The notes: a model not told the origin generated them from the letters alone. Positions 36,442 to 49,431 are shown, counted from the first letter of the stretch. The stretch: DNA of 64,000 nucleotides from Cladobotryum mycophilum (GCA_036429605.1 CM071590.1:744001-808000), one strand, 5' to 3'. Translations and numbers: made by a program.

Positions 36442-38004
36442 TGTAGCGTTTAGATACTCGTAGTGAGGATTCGGATATTGAAGTTTCGAGGAGATGAGTG
36501 TGAACTGTGTGATGAAGCAAAGAAAGTCCAGGGACATTAGGGAGCACAGGACTCGGTTTATATAACCGCGTCGCACAAGTCGTGCAACGAAACGAAGCCA
36601 ATCAACCCCCTCCAATGCCCTCTGCCGTCTACGGGTTCACTCCCTCCATAGTCGTGCATGTCGCCAAGGGCCGTATGTTTCAACAAGGTAACCGAGTCGC
36701 AACTGTCGCATCACACACAGGGTTTTGGCGGGCGTCGATCTTCTCTGAATCTGTAATGGTGGTCTGAGAAACCCGCAAGGATGATGCCGCTGTTTGCCCG
36801 CGGTATGAGATGCATGGATGGCCCCCGCCCCTCCTCTCGGTGAGATCTGCCGGGGAATTGGGCGGGTGTGTTAGCCCACCCGACTCCCGAGCGCATGTCT
36901 CCTGATTCCTGCTTTCGTCAATGGGATTGACCTGGCTAGATGGAGAGTTTTTCGGGGTATAAAACCAGTCTAGCTAGCAATGTATGCAATCATGGCGAAC
37001 TTCCGTCTTGCTAAATGTGTGTATACGAACCGCTTGTAGATCAAAGCATGTCTCAGGTAACCGAATGTGAGATATCGGTGGTTGAACGAGGCTGGCTGAA
37101 CAACCCTTGCGGTGGATCCCCAAAAAAGGAGTACCAAAGAGCGGTCTTACTCATGTTGCCGTTCCGCAAACGAGGAGGGAGGGTTGCGTCGGGATAAATG
37201 TGTTCAAACGCTGGAGACAGATGATTTGTCCAAGGAAATGTTTGTGCATCCCCTTGCAGCCAAGATCAGCAAATATGGGGAAACACTACATGCCAAGTCC
37301 GGATGTGGGTGAGCGTTGAGACAATCCTAACCCCTATTGAGGAACTTGTCGTGTTCGGGACAAATTCAGGGCGGCAGACTGTAGGCGTCATTCATTTAAT
37401 TGCCCAGCATGAATCCGAATGTTGCCATCTTTGGCTGCGTAGTTGATGCCATCAGGGCCATTTGCCAAACTAGATCGGCCAGCAACCAGGTATCGGATTC
37501 TAGGGTAAGATAACGCTGCGCATCACCCATGGTGAATAGACTGTTTACTGAGGTATGATGTACAGAGACGGTGATTGACAGGCCCGTCGCGACAGAGATG
37601 TGCAAATGCGATGCATCGAATTCACAGTTTAGGACATATTGTTCATCATAAATTCAGCAGCGCTGCTGTTCGATCCTCGTGCGCGACATGATGGCAACGC
37701 TTGTTGAACCATGCCTTCCTTTACCCCATTCTACATCATTGGGTTATTACCATTATACTAAAGTCTGTAATCCAGTGCCGCCATGTTAGACGACTCTGAT
37801 CATTGAGAGGATGTGAAATACTATGTTACACATCGCCAAGGTATGATGGGCTCCGTCAGACACAAAAGAGTCGACCGCGACACATGCGTTTGTATTTCGG
37901 TCCCCCACATGTGCCGTAATTGATCTCGTTTACGAAAGCTCTCCAAATCTGATCCAAGGCATTGCAAGCTCTTTCTCCAAAAAATAAAATAAAAAAATAA
38001 ATAC
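36442..38004. other. Intergenic region with a coding-like scrap
   Basis: 1.56 kb between the two paralogs. A TATA-like TTTATATAACC at about 36555 is paralog A's probable core promoter. On the minus strand 37656-37388 reads like protein in two successive frames: YVLNCEFDASHLHISVATG, then GRSSLANGPDGINYAAKDG and a stop at 37388. This suggests a two-exon or frameshifted gene remnant without a recognisable start. It may be a decayed gene of unknown family. Confidence 0.35.
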
Positions 38005-38529
38005 CTATCCACGTCCTTGATCAGGCACCTGAACCACAACGTTGGCAGGCTTTTCTACCGAGAAGTTTAGTAACAGAGAACACCGCCCGAATTACATGCT
38101 AGATGCAAAACTTACGACCATTGGGATCTACAACCACATTGCCATCTTTAGAACTAAAAGGCGCGCCTATTACCGTCATCAGCATTGTAAAGTAAAGTCT
38201 CGGGTATCGCGTGCGGACGCACCGCCAAGCAACAAGAGATAATCGTTTCCATCTTTCTGCACCTGAACCTTCTGAGCCTCACCCAGTTTCACGGTCCCCT
38301 TTTGGAACCAGAAGACCGGTCGAAGGCCAGCTCCCTTATTACTATCATTCGGGTGACGAGATAGATACCAGCGGCCGCTTTCGATGAACCCGTTTACGAT
38401 CTGGAGTTTGGCGGAGGCCACTTGGGAGAGAGTCGCTTGATAGGAGGGCGGTGCGGAGCCTGGATTGGCAGGCGGGGCAATGGAACCGCCGTCGATGCGG
38501 ACGATGAAGGGACCGTTGAGAGTAGTCAT
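38005..38529 (-). CDS. Paralog B of the 135-aa protein pair, 3 exons
   Basis: The start is MTTLNGPFIVRIDGGSIAPP. Exons 38529-38223, 38166-38116 and 38054-38005 are joined by introns of 56 bp (GTGCGT...AATAG) and 61 bp (GTAAGT...GGTAG, with TACTAAAC branch). Exon 2 encodes A-P-F-S-S-K-D-G-N-V-V-V-D-P-N-G and exon 3 ends N-V-V-V-Q-V-P-D-Q-G-R-G. Splice sites, phases and total length (135 aa) match paralog A, which makes the model mutually supporting. It is clearly diverged from A at the residue level, so the duplication is not recent. A TATA-like TATATAAG lies near 38635. Function unknown. Confidence 0.72.
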
Positions 38530-39017
38530 TGTGATGGGTGAGTCGATCGATGCCTGCTACAGGTGGGGCGGATAAACGAAGAGTAGTGATGAAGACATTG
38601 AGTCAACAGCATTCAGCGGAGGAAGTGTTGGTTCATATATAAGACAAGCAAGGTACGTAGATAACTCTGCTTCCATAGATCGATCTGCTGGTTAATAAAG
38701 GGCGGAGTGACGAAGGTGGTGGTGGAGATTACATGTACTACGGCCGTCCGGAGGGACAAGATGCGCAAGTCGAAGTCAAATTGTGGATCCCCCACGGAAC
38801 GCACACCGAGAGAGATCTGCTGTGATCCATCCCCGACAATAAACAACCCAGCCAGTCAAATACTTGGCAACAAGTCGGGTACCAAATGCCACGCCTGCTA
38901 AAATGTAGACCAAGCCAGGAGAAAACAAGATGGGAACCTTTAGAGCAAAGGTTTAGCCACATGATCGATTTCTTCCCGTGTTTGCATCAGGTAGCAGCAG
39001 CAGTCCTTGGCTGCGGC
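38530..39017. other. Upstream region of paralog B, left flank of the transposon block
   Basis: 488 bp of ordinary composition, ending at the hAT target site. The last eight bases (39010-39017, GCTGCGGC) are the left target-site duplication of the outer element. Confidence 0.5.
39010..39017. repeat. Left target-site duplication of outer element
   Basis: GCTGCGGC, repeated exactly at 48378-48385 on the other side of the outer element. Confidence 0.88.
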
Positions 39018-41531
39018 CAGGGTGGCGATCCATTCCACGTCTATTTCCACGAGCATCCATTTATAGAAATGGATAGCCTGTGCGTCCATTTCCATCTATT
39101 CTATCACGCCTGTTATTATATAATCTATTTATTTACGGAAAGGTCCTGTGAATGGAAATAGAAGCAGGGGTACTTGGTTATCGGTGATATTATTGCGTGA
39201 CCTTATGCTTGTTTTATCTAATCTTTTTATTAATATACTTTATATTTATTAAAAAAGTATATAAATATAATAAAACTTATATATATTTAATGTTTACTTA
39301 TATATAAATAAATAAATCTTATTATATATATTATAATATAGTTTTTTTTTAGTTAATATTATTTTAATTATAATAAATATTTTTTTAAATTATATATATA
39401 TAATTATTTTATAATAACTATAAGGTTTTTATATTATATTAGATATAATATTCTAGGTGTTTTTTAAAGTAAAGATTAGGTTATTATATTAAACTATTAA
39501 ATATACTTATATACTGTTTAGTTTTATATAAACTAAAAGAATACTAGGCCTAGTTATTATTAATAAATTATTATATATTTTATTTTTATATTTATTAAAA
39601 GTAATATAAAAAATTTATTTTATTTTAATTAATAATATAAAACTTTTATATTAATAATTATTATATTTAGGTATATTTAATTTTAATTAAAAAAAAGATT
39701 TTATATTTAATTATATTTTATTATAAATAAAATAATTATAAGTATAATCTATTAATTTTATATAAGTTTAAAAGGTTTAAAAGAATTTATAAAAAAAGTT
39801 TTTTAAAAATATTTTTTTAAATATATATAATTCTAATATTATATATTTATATTATTATAAATATAATAATTTAGTTATAATATTAAGAAAAGTAATAATA
39901 ATATAAAATAATAGTAGGTTTATAAGATCTATGTTAATAATAGTAAGTAAAAACCTTATTTAATTATTTTAAATAGTATATAGAATATAGAGATCTATTT
40001 TTAGACTAATTATAGTATCTAGGATTCTTTAAGTAAATAAAGGTTATTAAGTAAAGTAAAAGAGAATATACTATTAAAAATATTACCGAGATGATAAAGC
40101 TAAATATATATAACCTATAAGAATAATAGATTATTAATTAAATTATTGGTTACTTTAATCGATTAGTTTTTTAGTATTTAATAGTCTATTAGATTATTAA
40201 TAATAATTTTTTTTAATAAAATAAAAATCTATATTTATATATAGTTTTTAAGTATTTTAATTTTTTTATAAAAATAATTAAAATATATATTATTTATAAT
40301 ATTATTTATAAATAAATTCTTAAAATATATAAAAAATATAAAAAAAATATAAAAAATATTAGTAATAGTCTTAGAACTGATTTATATAGTGTTTAATAGC
40401 TAAAGGTTAAATAATTATTATGTTTTATATAGAATTATTTATTATTTTTTTAATATTATTAATTAGTTATAGAAACTTATTCTTAGGCTTTTAAAGTTTA
40501 TTAATTATTATTTTAAGAAGAATATTACTGTTTATATTATTAATATTTTTTAAAATTATAATATAACTTAAAAGATTAAATATTTTATATTTAATAATAT
40601 TAATAATAATAATATAGTAATAAAAGAAATTAGAAAAATATTAGGCTTTAAAGGAAAAACTAGGTAATTATATTACTTTAGTTATGTTTTTAATGTTATT
40701 ATTAAAGCATTGCTTTTTGGTTATAACTTTAAGGCGTTTAAGAATAATATTCTCGGAAATAAGGCGTTTAATATAAAGGCCTATAAGTTATAGAGATAGA
40801 AAGGTTTTATTAGGAAACTCTATAATTTTATTATTTAGATTTATTGTTTAAACTTATTAATTAATCTCTTTTAATTTTTTTAAATTATTATATTTAAAAA
40901 GTCTAAGGACCTAGTAATATAAGTAAAAAAACCTTTAGATATTATTATTAATATAATAATTTATTAGCTTTTTACTTTTTATATAATATAATATACTTTT
41001 CTTTTTAAGGATTTCTTTAAAGAATTTTAGTATAAGTAAAAAAATAAGTAAAAGGGGTTGATTTTAAAGGGAAAAAAATTAAAGAGTAAAATATTATTTT
41101 ATCTTAGGGATAATAGTAAATTTAATAAAAAGGATTAAAATATTATCGCTCTTTTTAATAAGGTTTTTTAGTATTTTAAGTATATCTTAATTACCCTTAA
41201 AGGTAATAATTAATAATAAATACAAAATATAACTATACTAAAATATATAGGTACTCTTAGGATTTAATATTTAATTATAAGTACTTGTTTAATAAAATAA
41301 AAATATATAAGACTACTATTTATTAATATTCTAACCCTGAGTACTTTAAGGTAAATATTAATTTTTATTAAAAAAAACTTAATAAGTATTACTTAAGGCT
41401 TAATAAGACCCCCGTCTATTATACAACTATTGCGCTTTATCTAGCATATCATTAGGGATACTTTAAGGATATATAGGCAGATCGCCCAGAATGGATCCAG
41501 ACTGTAAAGTCCCTCGTAGAAGGGCTGTACA

Positions 41532-44193
41532 CAGGGTGGGCGGGAATAAAAATAATTCAAATAATATTCAGAATAATTCATATTCTAAATAAAATTATTT
41601 AATCAAATAATTTAAAATACTAGTAAAGGTATTAATATAAAGTACTCTTTTTTTCTTTTTTAATAATTTTATTTAATTAACTAATTTTTCTAACTCTTCT
41701 TCTAAGACTACTATATTTTTCTTATCTTAGTTTATAATATCCGTTTAATGCCTTATATATTATAATAATTATATATAAAATAAAAAAGCTAAATACTTTA
41801 TTTTCTAAGTTATCTTTCAGGTCAGTACCAAATTCTACTAATTTACACCAATATACCTCATTAAAAAAAAATACTTTTAAAACTTATATTCATACACCAC
41901 AAAAAAATAAACCAGAAAAAGATCTAAAAAATAAAAAACTAATAATCTATTACTACTACTATAAATATTCTACTTTAATAATTACTAATTTTAGGCGTTT
42001 ATATCTTTATATAAAACATAATATTAATACTAAAAATCACCTCTCTTCTCTCCAAACCACTATTAAAACACAATTATCCTAGTTATTTAGCCGTACTAAA
42101 GAAGCTAAAAAGAATAAAAAACTTATTTTAAAGATTCTATCTAGAATGCTTAATAAAAGAATAATCTAACAAGCTTTAGTTATAATAATTATTATACAGA
42201 ATCTACTATATCAAATTATAAAATAACTAAAATTCCATGCTTTTTATATAGCCTTTAACCCTTAATTAAGTAAATTTTTTCTTACTCTTATTTAAATATA
42301 TTAACTTTAATTAAAAAATCTTTTATTAAATCTTAAAATATTATATAAAAGTAACTTTAATTAATTCTTTTTAATATTTACCTTTTACTAAATATTTAAA
42401 CTTCCCTAAACTATTATTTTTTTCTTAGAGTTTATATTTATTTTATTAATTAATACTATAAATTTTAAAAAAATATTATTTAATCTTTATATAATTATAA
42501 ATTATTTTAAAAAAATAATTTAATACTCTAAGACTAATTTTAAAAAAATATAATATTATATAAAAGCTTAATACTATTATAAGTAATAATTCTATAATTA
42601 ATAATATATTTTACTATTATATTAATAATTATTTTATAAAAGATTATACTATTAATTAATCCTTAGTCTAAAATAGACTTTATTATTTTAATTATATTAT
42701 TAACCTTACTATATAAGTATTCCTCTTTTAAGATCTTATTCTTATAAAAACCTTAAAAGCAATAAATATATATAAAAAAATAAAAATACTAGATTTTAGT
42801 AAAAATAAGCTTAATACAGCACAAACTATTACAGTTTTTACCCATACTATAAAGTTTTAGCTTCTTAGACCTTTTAATAAACTACATAATATTATTATTT
42901 ATACTCAAGGCTTAGCCCTTTATACAAAAATATTCAAAGACTATACTAAACAGATAATTCCACTAGATAATTAGACTTAATAAAATAATTAGTATATAAT
43001 AATTATAGTTATCTTAAAACTTAAGTCTATTATTAATTCTTACTATAAAGAATTTCTTTCTTAACTTAAGAATAATTTTCTTATTCTTAAAGATTAAACA
43101 TAGTTTTATATAATTAAAAATATTCTAAAGCTATTTATAAAAATAATACTTAAAACTAAAAATAATAATATAATTATCTCTAATATCTTATTTTATATAA
43201 ATATTATAATTAAATACTTAAATAACTTCTTAATAAGTTTTTTTTATAATTATTATTATTATTATATTTATTTAATTAATTATTAATATTAATATAATAA
43301 AAAATTCATATATAAAATAAGCATTTAGTTTTATAATTAAATATAATATAAATAATCTTTAATAAGTATTATAGTTTAATAGATTTATTTATTTATTATA
43401 CTATTAATTTAATCTTTTACTTAAGCCTTTATATAAAATATATATAATATATTTAAAAGCTAAAATAAAAATAAATAGCTTTTAAAACTATAAAAGCTTT
43501 TTAAATAATATATCATAAAATACTATTACCCCTAACTTAATCATAGATTTTATATAAAAAAGATTAGTTTTCTATTAAAATTAATAAAAATATTACCTAT
43601 TTTACTAAAATAACTCTAGATATAAAGTCTTAAATAGTTTATTCTTTAAGTAAGGATAAATATAAAGATTATATTTTAAAAGAATTATATAATATTAAAA
43701 AGTAATTACTAATAGTATAATAATATAAATCAGGCTAAAGATAATAATATCCTAGACTTTCTTACTTAATTATTAAAATACTTTTTATATTAGTAATAAG
43801 TATTAAACCAAAGAGAATCTTTTTAGTTATATATTATATAATCTTTTAAAAAAGTTCTAACTATTACTAAATATAATTAAAAAAAAGAATACTTAAAGTA
43901 TTAGTATTAGTTTAGTATTTTATTTACTAAAAATTAACTATATTTTTAAATAAGTTTAATTAATTATATCTTTAAATTAAAAAAAATTAAAAAAGTTTAT
44001 ATTTCTTTTATATTTATATAAGTATATTTACTTAGCTAAAGACTATATAAATAAAAATAGAATATATTATCGCTTAAGAGTAGAATAATACACGAACCAT
44101 TTAATTTATTCAGAATACTAAATAATTTAGAATAACCTAGATTATTCAGTAGTATTTATTCAGAATCCGAATACCATATTCTAGCCCACCCTG
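41532..44193 (+). mobile_element. Nested hAT-type transposon A, 2,662 bp, RIP-degraded
   Basis: The ends carry inverted CAGGGTGGGC (41532-41541 and 44184-44193) followed by related AGAATA/GGAATA. An exact 8-bp duplication GCTGTACA flanks it (41524-41531 and 44194-44201). Subterminal ATTCAGAATA-type repeats occur at both ends, as in hAT transposase-binding regions. Around 41948-42030 a degraded frame reads Y-Y-Y-Y-Y-K-Y-S-T...N-F-R-R-L...K-H, the pattern expected of a BED zinc finger whose Cys/Trp/His codons were mutated by C-to-T change. That places the transposase N-terminus in the left part, so it is oriented plus. It is inserted inside the outer element's transposase gene. All frames are broken. 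Confidence 0.85.
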
Positions 44194-44994
44194 GCTGTAC
44201 AGGTCGCAATACGACCTGTAGGTTATTTCTCAAGACTAACAGCCGGTTATAAAGAAGTAGTAGACTTATTGAAACCCCTTTAATAACTACTATAAAGAGT
44301 CTTGTTAAGCACTAGTATTATTATAATTACTATTTATGCTTATTTTGTTGATTATAGGAGATAAATATAGTAATTAGTTTTAAGATATTTATAAGTTAGA
44401 TTAAAAGATCCTGAATTCTATTAATTATTAGTGTAAAAAACAGAAGGAGTATCCTTGCTTATCTTAGATAACTTTTAATATTCTTTTTATTTTTCTAATA
44501 TTTATTAATATTAAGAGATTCTTTTTTACGATTAGTAAAATAGTTTAAGATAATTAAGTAAATCTGGATGCTAGTACTATTGGAATAATATAAACAGTAA
44601 GATTATAGCTTTGTAAAGGGTATATTTAAAGTATAAAAAAGCTTTTAGAAAAGGTTGAATTATTAGATAGGGATTCGTTTATTAAATTAAGTTTTATAGA
44701 AACTTATAAAATAATAAATAAATAAATTATATATACTATCCTTTTATAGCCTATATATAATATAGTTTATTAGCTAAAGATTAAGCTTATTAAGGGAGGG
44801 GTTTTTTTTTAATTTTTTTTTTAATTATATATATAATAAGAGATATACTATTAATGCAATTTGTTACTTAGGTGTTTGCTGAGATAGTAACTGTGATTAT
44901 AGCGAGCTTTATATATAGTAATTAGTTTTTTAGTATAGTACTTTTTCTATTTAGGAAATAATATTCATGTATCCATTTCTATTTCTATCTATTC

Positions 44995-47900
44995 CAGGGC
45001 AGCATCCCGATCAATCAAGTCAAGTTTGCCACTTTAACTTGCGAGACTTAATAACCGCGAGGGCCAGACTTATTAGACTTACTAGAATTGATTGAACTTG
45101 GTAGGCTTAATAGGGTAAGGCTATTCCTAACAGGTCAAGGTCATGTAATGCTATAATACTAAATTTCTCTTAGTATTAAAGTATATTTTATTAAATAAAA
45201 CTATTCATAACCGATTAATACTATTATAAGACTCTAGTATCTAGATTTCTTTAGTATTAAAGTTAATTTATATATTGCCTAGTCTTTTTAGTATAATAAA
45301 GCTGCCCTTAAGTAAAATTATACTAGTTTATAGTTAGTTCTTTAAGTATTATAGTATCTTAAGTATTAACGATCTTATTAAGAGCCGTTAAGATAATAGC
45401 GTTAGCTTATAAAGGCTAAAAGCTCTCTTATAGTCTACTACTATCGCGAGAACTATAAATAAATCTAATATAAACTTACTAAGGGTTAAGAAAACCTATT
45501 ACTATAATATCTACTATTTAATAGGATCTTTAACGCTTTATAAATTAAGATTAAAGTATTTTTCTAGCTCTAAGATATTATTAAATGATTAGATCTTATT
45601 CTTTCTAAGTTATTACTTATAAGAATCATTTTTTTACCTATAAAGCTATTATTAAAAAATCCTTTTTATTTAAAGACTAATTATATATATTAGTATTATT
45701 ATTATAAGAGTACCAATACTCCTAGTAATTAATAAGGCTCTTTTTAGTATTATAAAGCTATATTAATTACTTATTACTATTTTATATTTATTTAAGCCAT
45801 TAAATATTATATTTAAGATTAAGAATTATTACTATAATAAAAAAAGAATTCCTTAAGCTAAATATAATAGTTATTAAGCTTTTATTATATAATTATAATA
45901 AAAAATTAAAAATATATTTTAAAGCTCTTTTAAAAAAAACATTACTTAAACTATAATATAAAACTTAAGTATTCTTTTTTTATATATATAAAAAGTATAA
46001 TTATTATATTTGTTCAAGAGGATTATAATCTTAGGCTTTAAGGCTATAATATTAATTCAAGGTGGAAAGCAGTTTGTTAAAAGTAATAAGGTTTAGTAAA
46101 TAATATAATTTATATTTAGCTTTTAGTCTTTTTGATTTTCTCGTCAGTTAGTAATATATATATAGCTTTTTAATCCTTAAGGTATTAAAGCAGAAATTTA
46201 ATACTAGCTAGAACCTCTTAAAGGCGCTTATGGCTATCTCTTTTACCTTATCCTTAATAATGTATTATTTATATATATAAAGGTTTAAGAATTACTTTAA
46301 TCTCTATTAGAATTCACTAATTCTTATAACTAAAAATATTATTCTAATGGATATATATTTAAGGATTAATACTAAACTAATAACCATTAATAAAGGCTTA
46401 GATGTATACCTATTTAAGAAAAATATATTCGATTATTAAATATATAGAATTCTATTTTATCTTGTTGTTTATAATAAGCTTAAGCTTTTAAGATAATATA
46501 TTTAATAAAATAAAAACATTATTATTATTAAGTTCTTTGATTACTTTCTTAAATTGCTTATTTTATTAAGGCAAGGCTTAAATAAATATAATAATATTAT
46601 AAAGCTTTTTAATAAAAAATTTTTTCTTTAATAATAAAAATTATTATTAAGGCGATTAGCTATATTATAAAGCTATAACTCTTGCTTAAAGGCTTTACTA
46701 TTTTTATAATATAAAAAAGTATAATTAATAAGATTAAAAATATAGCTATAATATTATATTTGTTTCTTTTTTATATTAATTAAAGTTATCTACAGGTTTA
46801 GTTAATAAAAGAGATTTTAAGTATAGATATTATTATTAAAGATATTATTAGATATAATAGTACTGATTTAATTATTAATATCTTAGTCTTATATAACCTA
46901 TAGAAGGGTATTTATAAGATTCTCTTTAATATAAGCTTTTGATTATTATTAAAAAATAAAAAAGTATTATTATTATTTTTTACTATAATTAAAGAAATAT
47001 TCTATAATAACTATTATTATAAATCAATTTGATAAAGTCTATAAATTAAACCTAAGATATATTCTTATAATAGTATTATATATTTTAGCTTAAATAATTC
47101 TTTTTTTTAAGTTAAATAAAAACTTAAGACTATACTATTATCTTATTCTACTCTATAAGATCTAGCTTATTATATTAGGTTTAAGTTAATAATTAAATTT
47201 TTAAATATATAAATCCTCGAAGATTAAGAATAGTAGATTATTATTAATTAAAAAAATAAAGAAAAGCTTTTTAAGCTTTTGTATATATAATTATATATAA
47301 AATATTTTTTTATTTTAAGATCGTTTAAACGGAGCAAAAGTAATATTAACTTATAAACTAAAAGATAAATAGGTTATATTATACTCTTTAATATAGTATT
47401 TTTTTAAGATAATTAATTATAGTAGTTATTACTATTAATTTAAAAGGCTTAAAAAGGCTCTTATTTTTATTATATCATCGATATATCTAAAACACATTGC
47501 TTATATAATATAAATTAGTATATAAAAGTATATAATATAAGAAGAGATTTTTTATTTTAGGAGAAAATACCTGGCTTATTATCCGTAAGAATCTCCTAAA
47601 CAAAAAGCCTTTTCTTTCTAATTTAGCTTATATAACCTCTTAATCCCTTCCTTAATATTATTTCCTTAAGGATAAAGCAGCGGCTTTATTATATTATAGT
47701 TAGAAGGTTCTCGATTATATCGCAGCCGTTAGGGTTAAAATCGGATAATAGGGTAACTTACGATATAATAGTGAATTGTAAATAAATATTAGAAAAGTGT
47801 AATGCCTTAAAAACTATTAGGCTTATTAGTATTAAAGGCATATATATAAAGGAAAATATATTATTATAATGTTAATATAGTGGATATATATTACGATTTC

Positions 47901-48255
47901 GTGTTATTAATATTATTAAATTCTTAATAGTTTATATATATATTACTTAATAAAAAAAAAATAATAGCTTATATAGTTTAGTGATATAACGCTTGGTCAT
48001 ATAGGCTAAAAAGTATAGGTTTAAATCCTATTATAAGCGTAAATTTTAATTATATTATCGTAAGGTAATATAATTACTATTTTTTGCTATCTTTAGTATC
48101 AGAATAACTATAATCCGTAAAACCCTTACCCTATACTTATCAAGTCTATTAAGTTTTGGACTTTTTAAACTTGACTGATTGATAGTTGGGAATAGCCTTA
48201 CTTGATTGATTGATTGATAGACTTGATGACTAGACTTGATTGGGATGCTGCCCTG
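44995..48255. mobile_element. Nested hAT-type transposon B, 3,261 bp, RIP-degraded
   Basis: Inverted ends CAGGGCAGCATCCC (44995-45008 and 48242-48255) are flanked by an exact 8-bp duplication ATCTATTC (44987-44994 and 48256-48263). Imperfect inverted similarity extends about 135 bp inward (gtaaggctattcctaac at left versus its complement at 48183-48199). TTGATTGAT and GACTTGAT motifs are repeated near both ends. It sits close to the right end of the outer element. The interior is AT-saturated with no readable transposase, so orientation is unknown. A tRNA-like sequence lies near its right end. Confidence 0.85.
47967..48039 (+). ncRNA. tRNA-like fold (decayed tRNA or tRNA-derived SINE)
   Basis: A 73-base stretch has the length and order of a tRNA. 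The 7-bp acceptor stem GCTTATA/TATAAGC is perfect, the D-arm GTT...AAC has an AGTGATAT loop (A-box-like TAGTTTAGTG), and the T-arm ATAGG-TTTAAAT-CCTAT is perfect (B-box-like GGTTTAAATCC with C-to-T). The anticodon arm GCTTG/TAGGC pairs only with wobbles and gives a six-base loop containing CAT, so this is not a normal functional tRNA. It lies in AT-rich transposon DNA, where RIP would have produced such C-to-T changes. A tRNA pseudogene or tRNA-derived repeat is the best reading. Confidence 0.4.
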
Positions 48256-48385
48256 ATCTATTCTATACGACTGCTTTAGGCATTTATTCTATTTATTCTA
48301 CTGGGCATAGACTATAATAGACGTCCATCTACTCAAATTGAGCTGCGTGGATGGAAATGGAATGGATCGCCACCCTGGCTGCGGC

Positions 48386-49431
48386 CTATGTCTTTAAATT
48401 GGTAGACAGGCAAATGACCTTGTGTTGATCAGACCTCGAGGATAAATGGGACGACAGAGTTTGTCTGTCAGTCTTCTAGATGAATTCTAGTCCATTTTAT
48501 GTAATAACACAAATCTTACTCCATGTTCAACCTTGCATGTATGCGGTATCTGGACACAACCGCAGCCGGGCATGCTTCAACCACGAATGCCTAACACGGA
48601 GCAGATAAGTGGATGGGGGAGAGGATTCCAACTATGTCCCTTACTGTCATACTGTGAGCTTTGTGTCATGGAAATTAAAGAGGTTTACGCCTTGAACCGC
48701 GTGCCACAATGCCACGTCTCCATGTAATCATTTCACGCAATGGAAGAAGGGACATATCATGAGATATAATACACGATTTAATTGATGATGAATGACATGG
48801 CAAGCGAACAAGTTGCTATCCCATCCCCGCGTAAGTATAGTATAGACCTAATCAACAGGGTAAAGAACTTCTTGTCTTGTTTAGGTAGGTAAGGTAACGA
48901 TATAACTTCCTTAAACCCTCTCCCCTCTCTCTCTCTTTACACAGCTACACCAACTTCATTAGTATGATCTTTTAGCAACTCCAGCCCCAGCACTCTGACA
49001 CTTGGAGCTATCTCTAGGCGTGCCTCTGCCATCGACCCCCAGCCCAATGCGGCATTCATGACCTTGTTTACTCATTTGCACAGGCCACTTCCCGCATGAA
49101 GTATTGAATGAGTTCCAGTATTATTTCCCTTAACGTGTTGTAATACTCCAGATTAGCTCCCTGGAAAGTTGATGAGGTGTCCCCTTTGAGCTATGTGCCA
49201 CACTACCACTTCCCTATTATCTGCTTACACGACTCAGGTAAAGATATAGTATCATGTATGATATACTTTTACAGTTGAACAATAGTTATATGGCAACCAC
49301 ATGAACTTGCTTTCTTGTCCTTACATAAATAACGCAAAGGCTCAATTTATAACTCCCAGATATATATAGATCAGCAAGAGGGATATGGAATGGTCAGAGT
49401 GTGATAAGATGTTTTGTCTTCTAAGTACTAA
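48386..49431. other. Intergenic region right of the transposon block
   Basis: Normal composition resumes sharply at 48386. A CT-rich tract lies at about 48917-48943. The frame 48533-48727 has no recognisable content. It includes the NLR 3' region. Confidence 0.45.

Larger units (their letters stand above)
39018..48377 (+). mobile_element. Outer hAT-type DNA transposon, RIP-degraded, hosting two nested insertions
   Basis: Terminal inverted repeats of 20 identical bases (cagggtggcgatccattcca inward at 39018; its complement ending at 48377) are flanked by a perfect 8-bp target duplication GCTGCGGC (39010-39017 and 48378-48385), diagnostic of hAT elements. Removing the two inner insertions leaves about 3.4 kb, a normal hAT size. 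Composition is extremely AT-rich with few C or G except near the ends, as expected after repeat-induced point mutation. A decayed transposase C-terminal segment is readable at about 41448-41531 and continues at 44202, where a W-to-stop change (TGG to TAG) fits RIP. No intact frame survives, so the element is dead unless helped in trans. Confidence 0.88.

Noticed and set aside
39180..48260. AT-rich block as a centromere or mitochondrial insertion
   Set aside because: Three sets of terminal inverted repeats with matching 8-bp duplications explain the whole block as transposons; no mitochondrial genes are readable.
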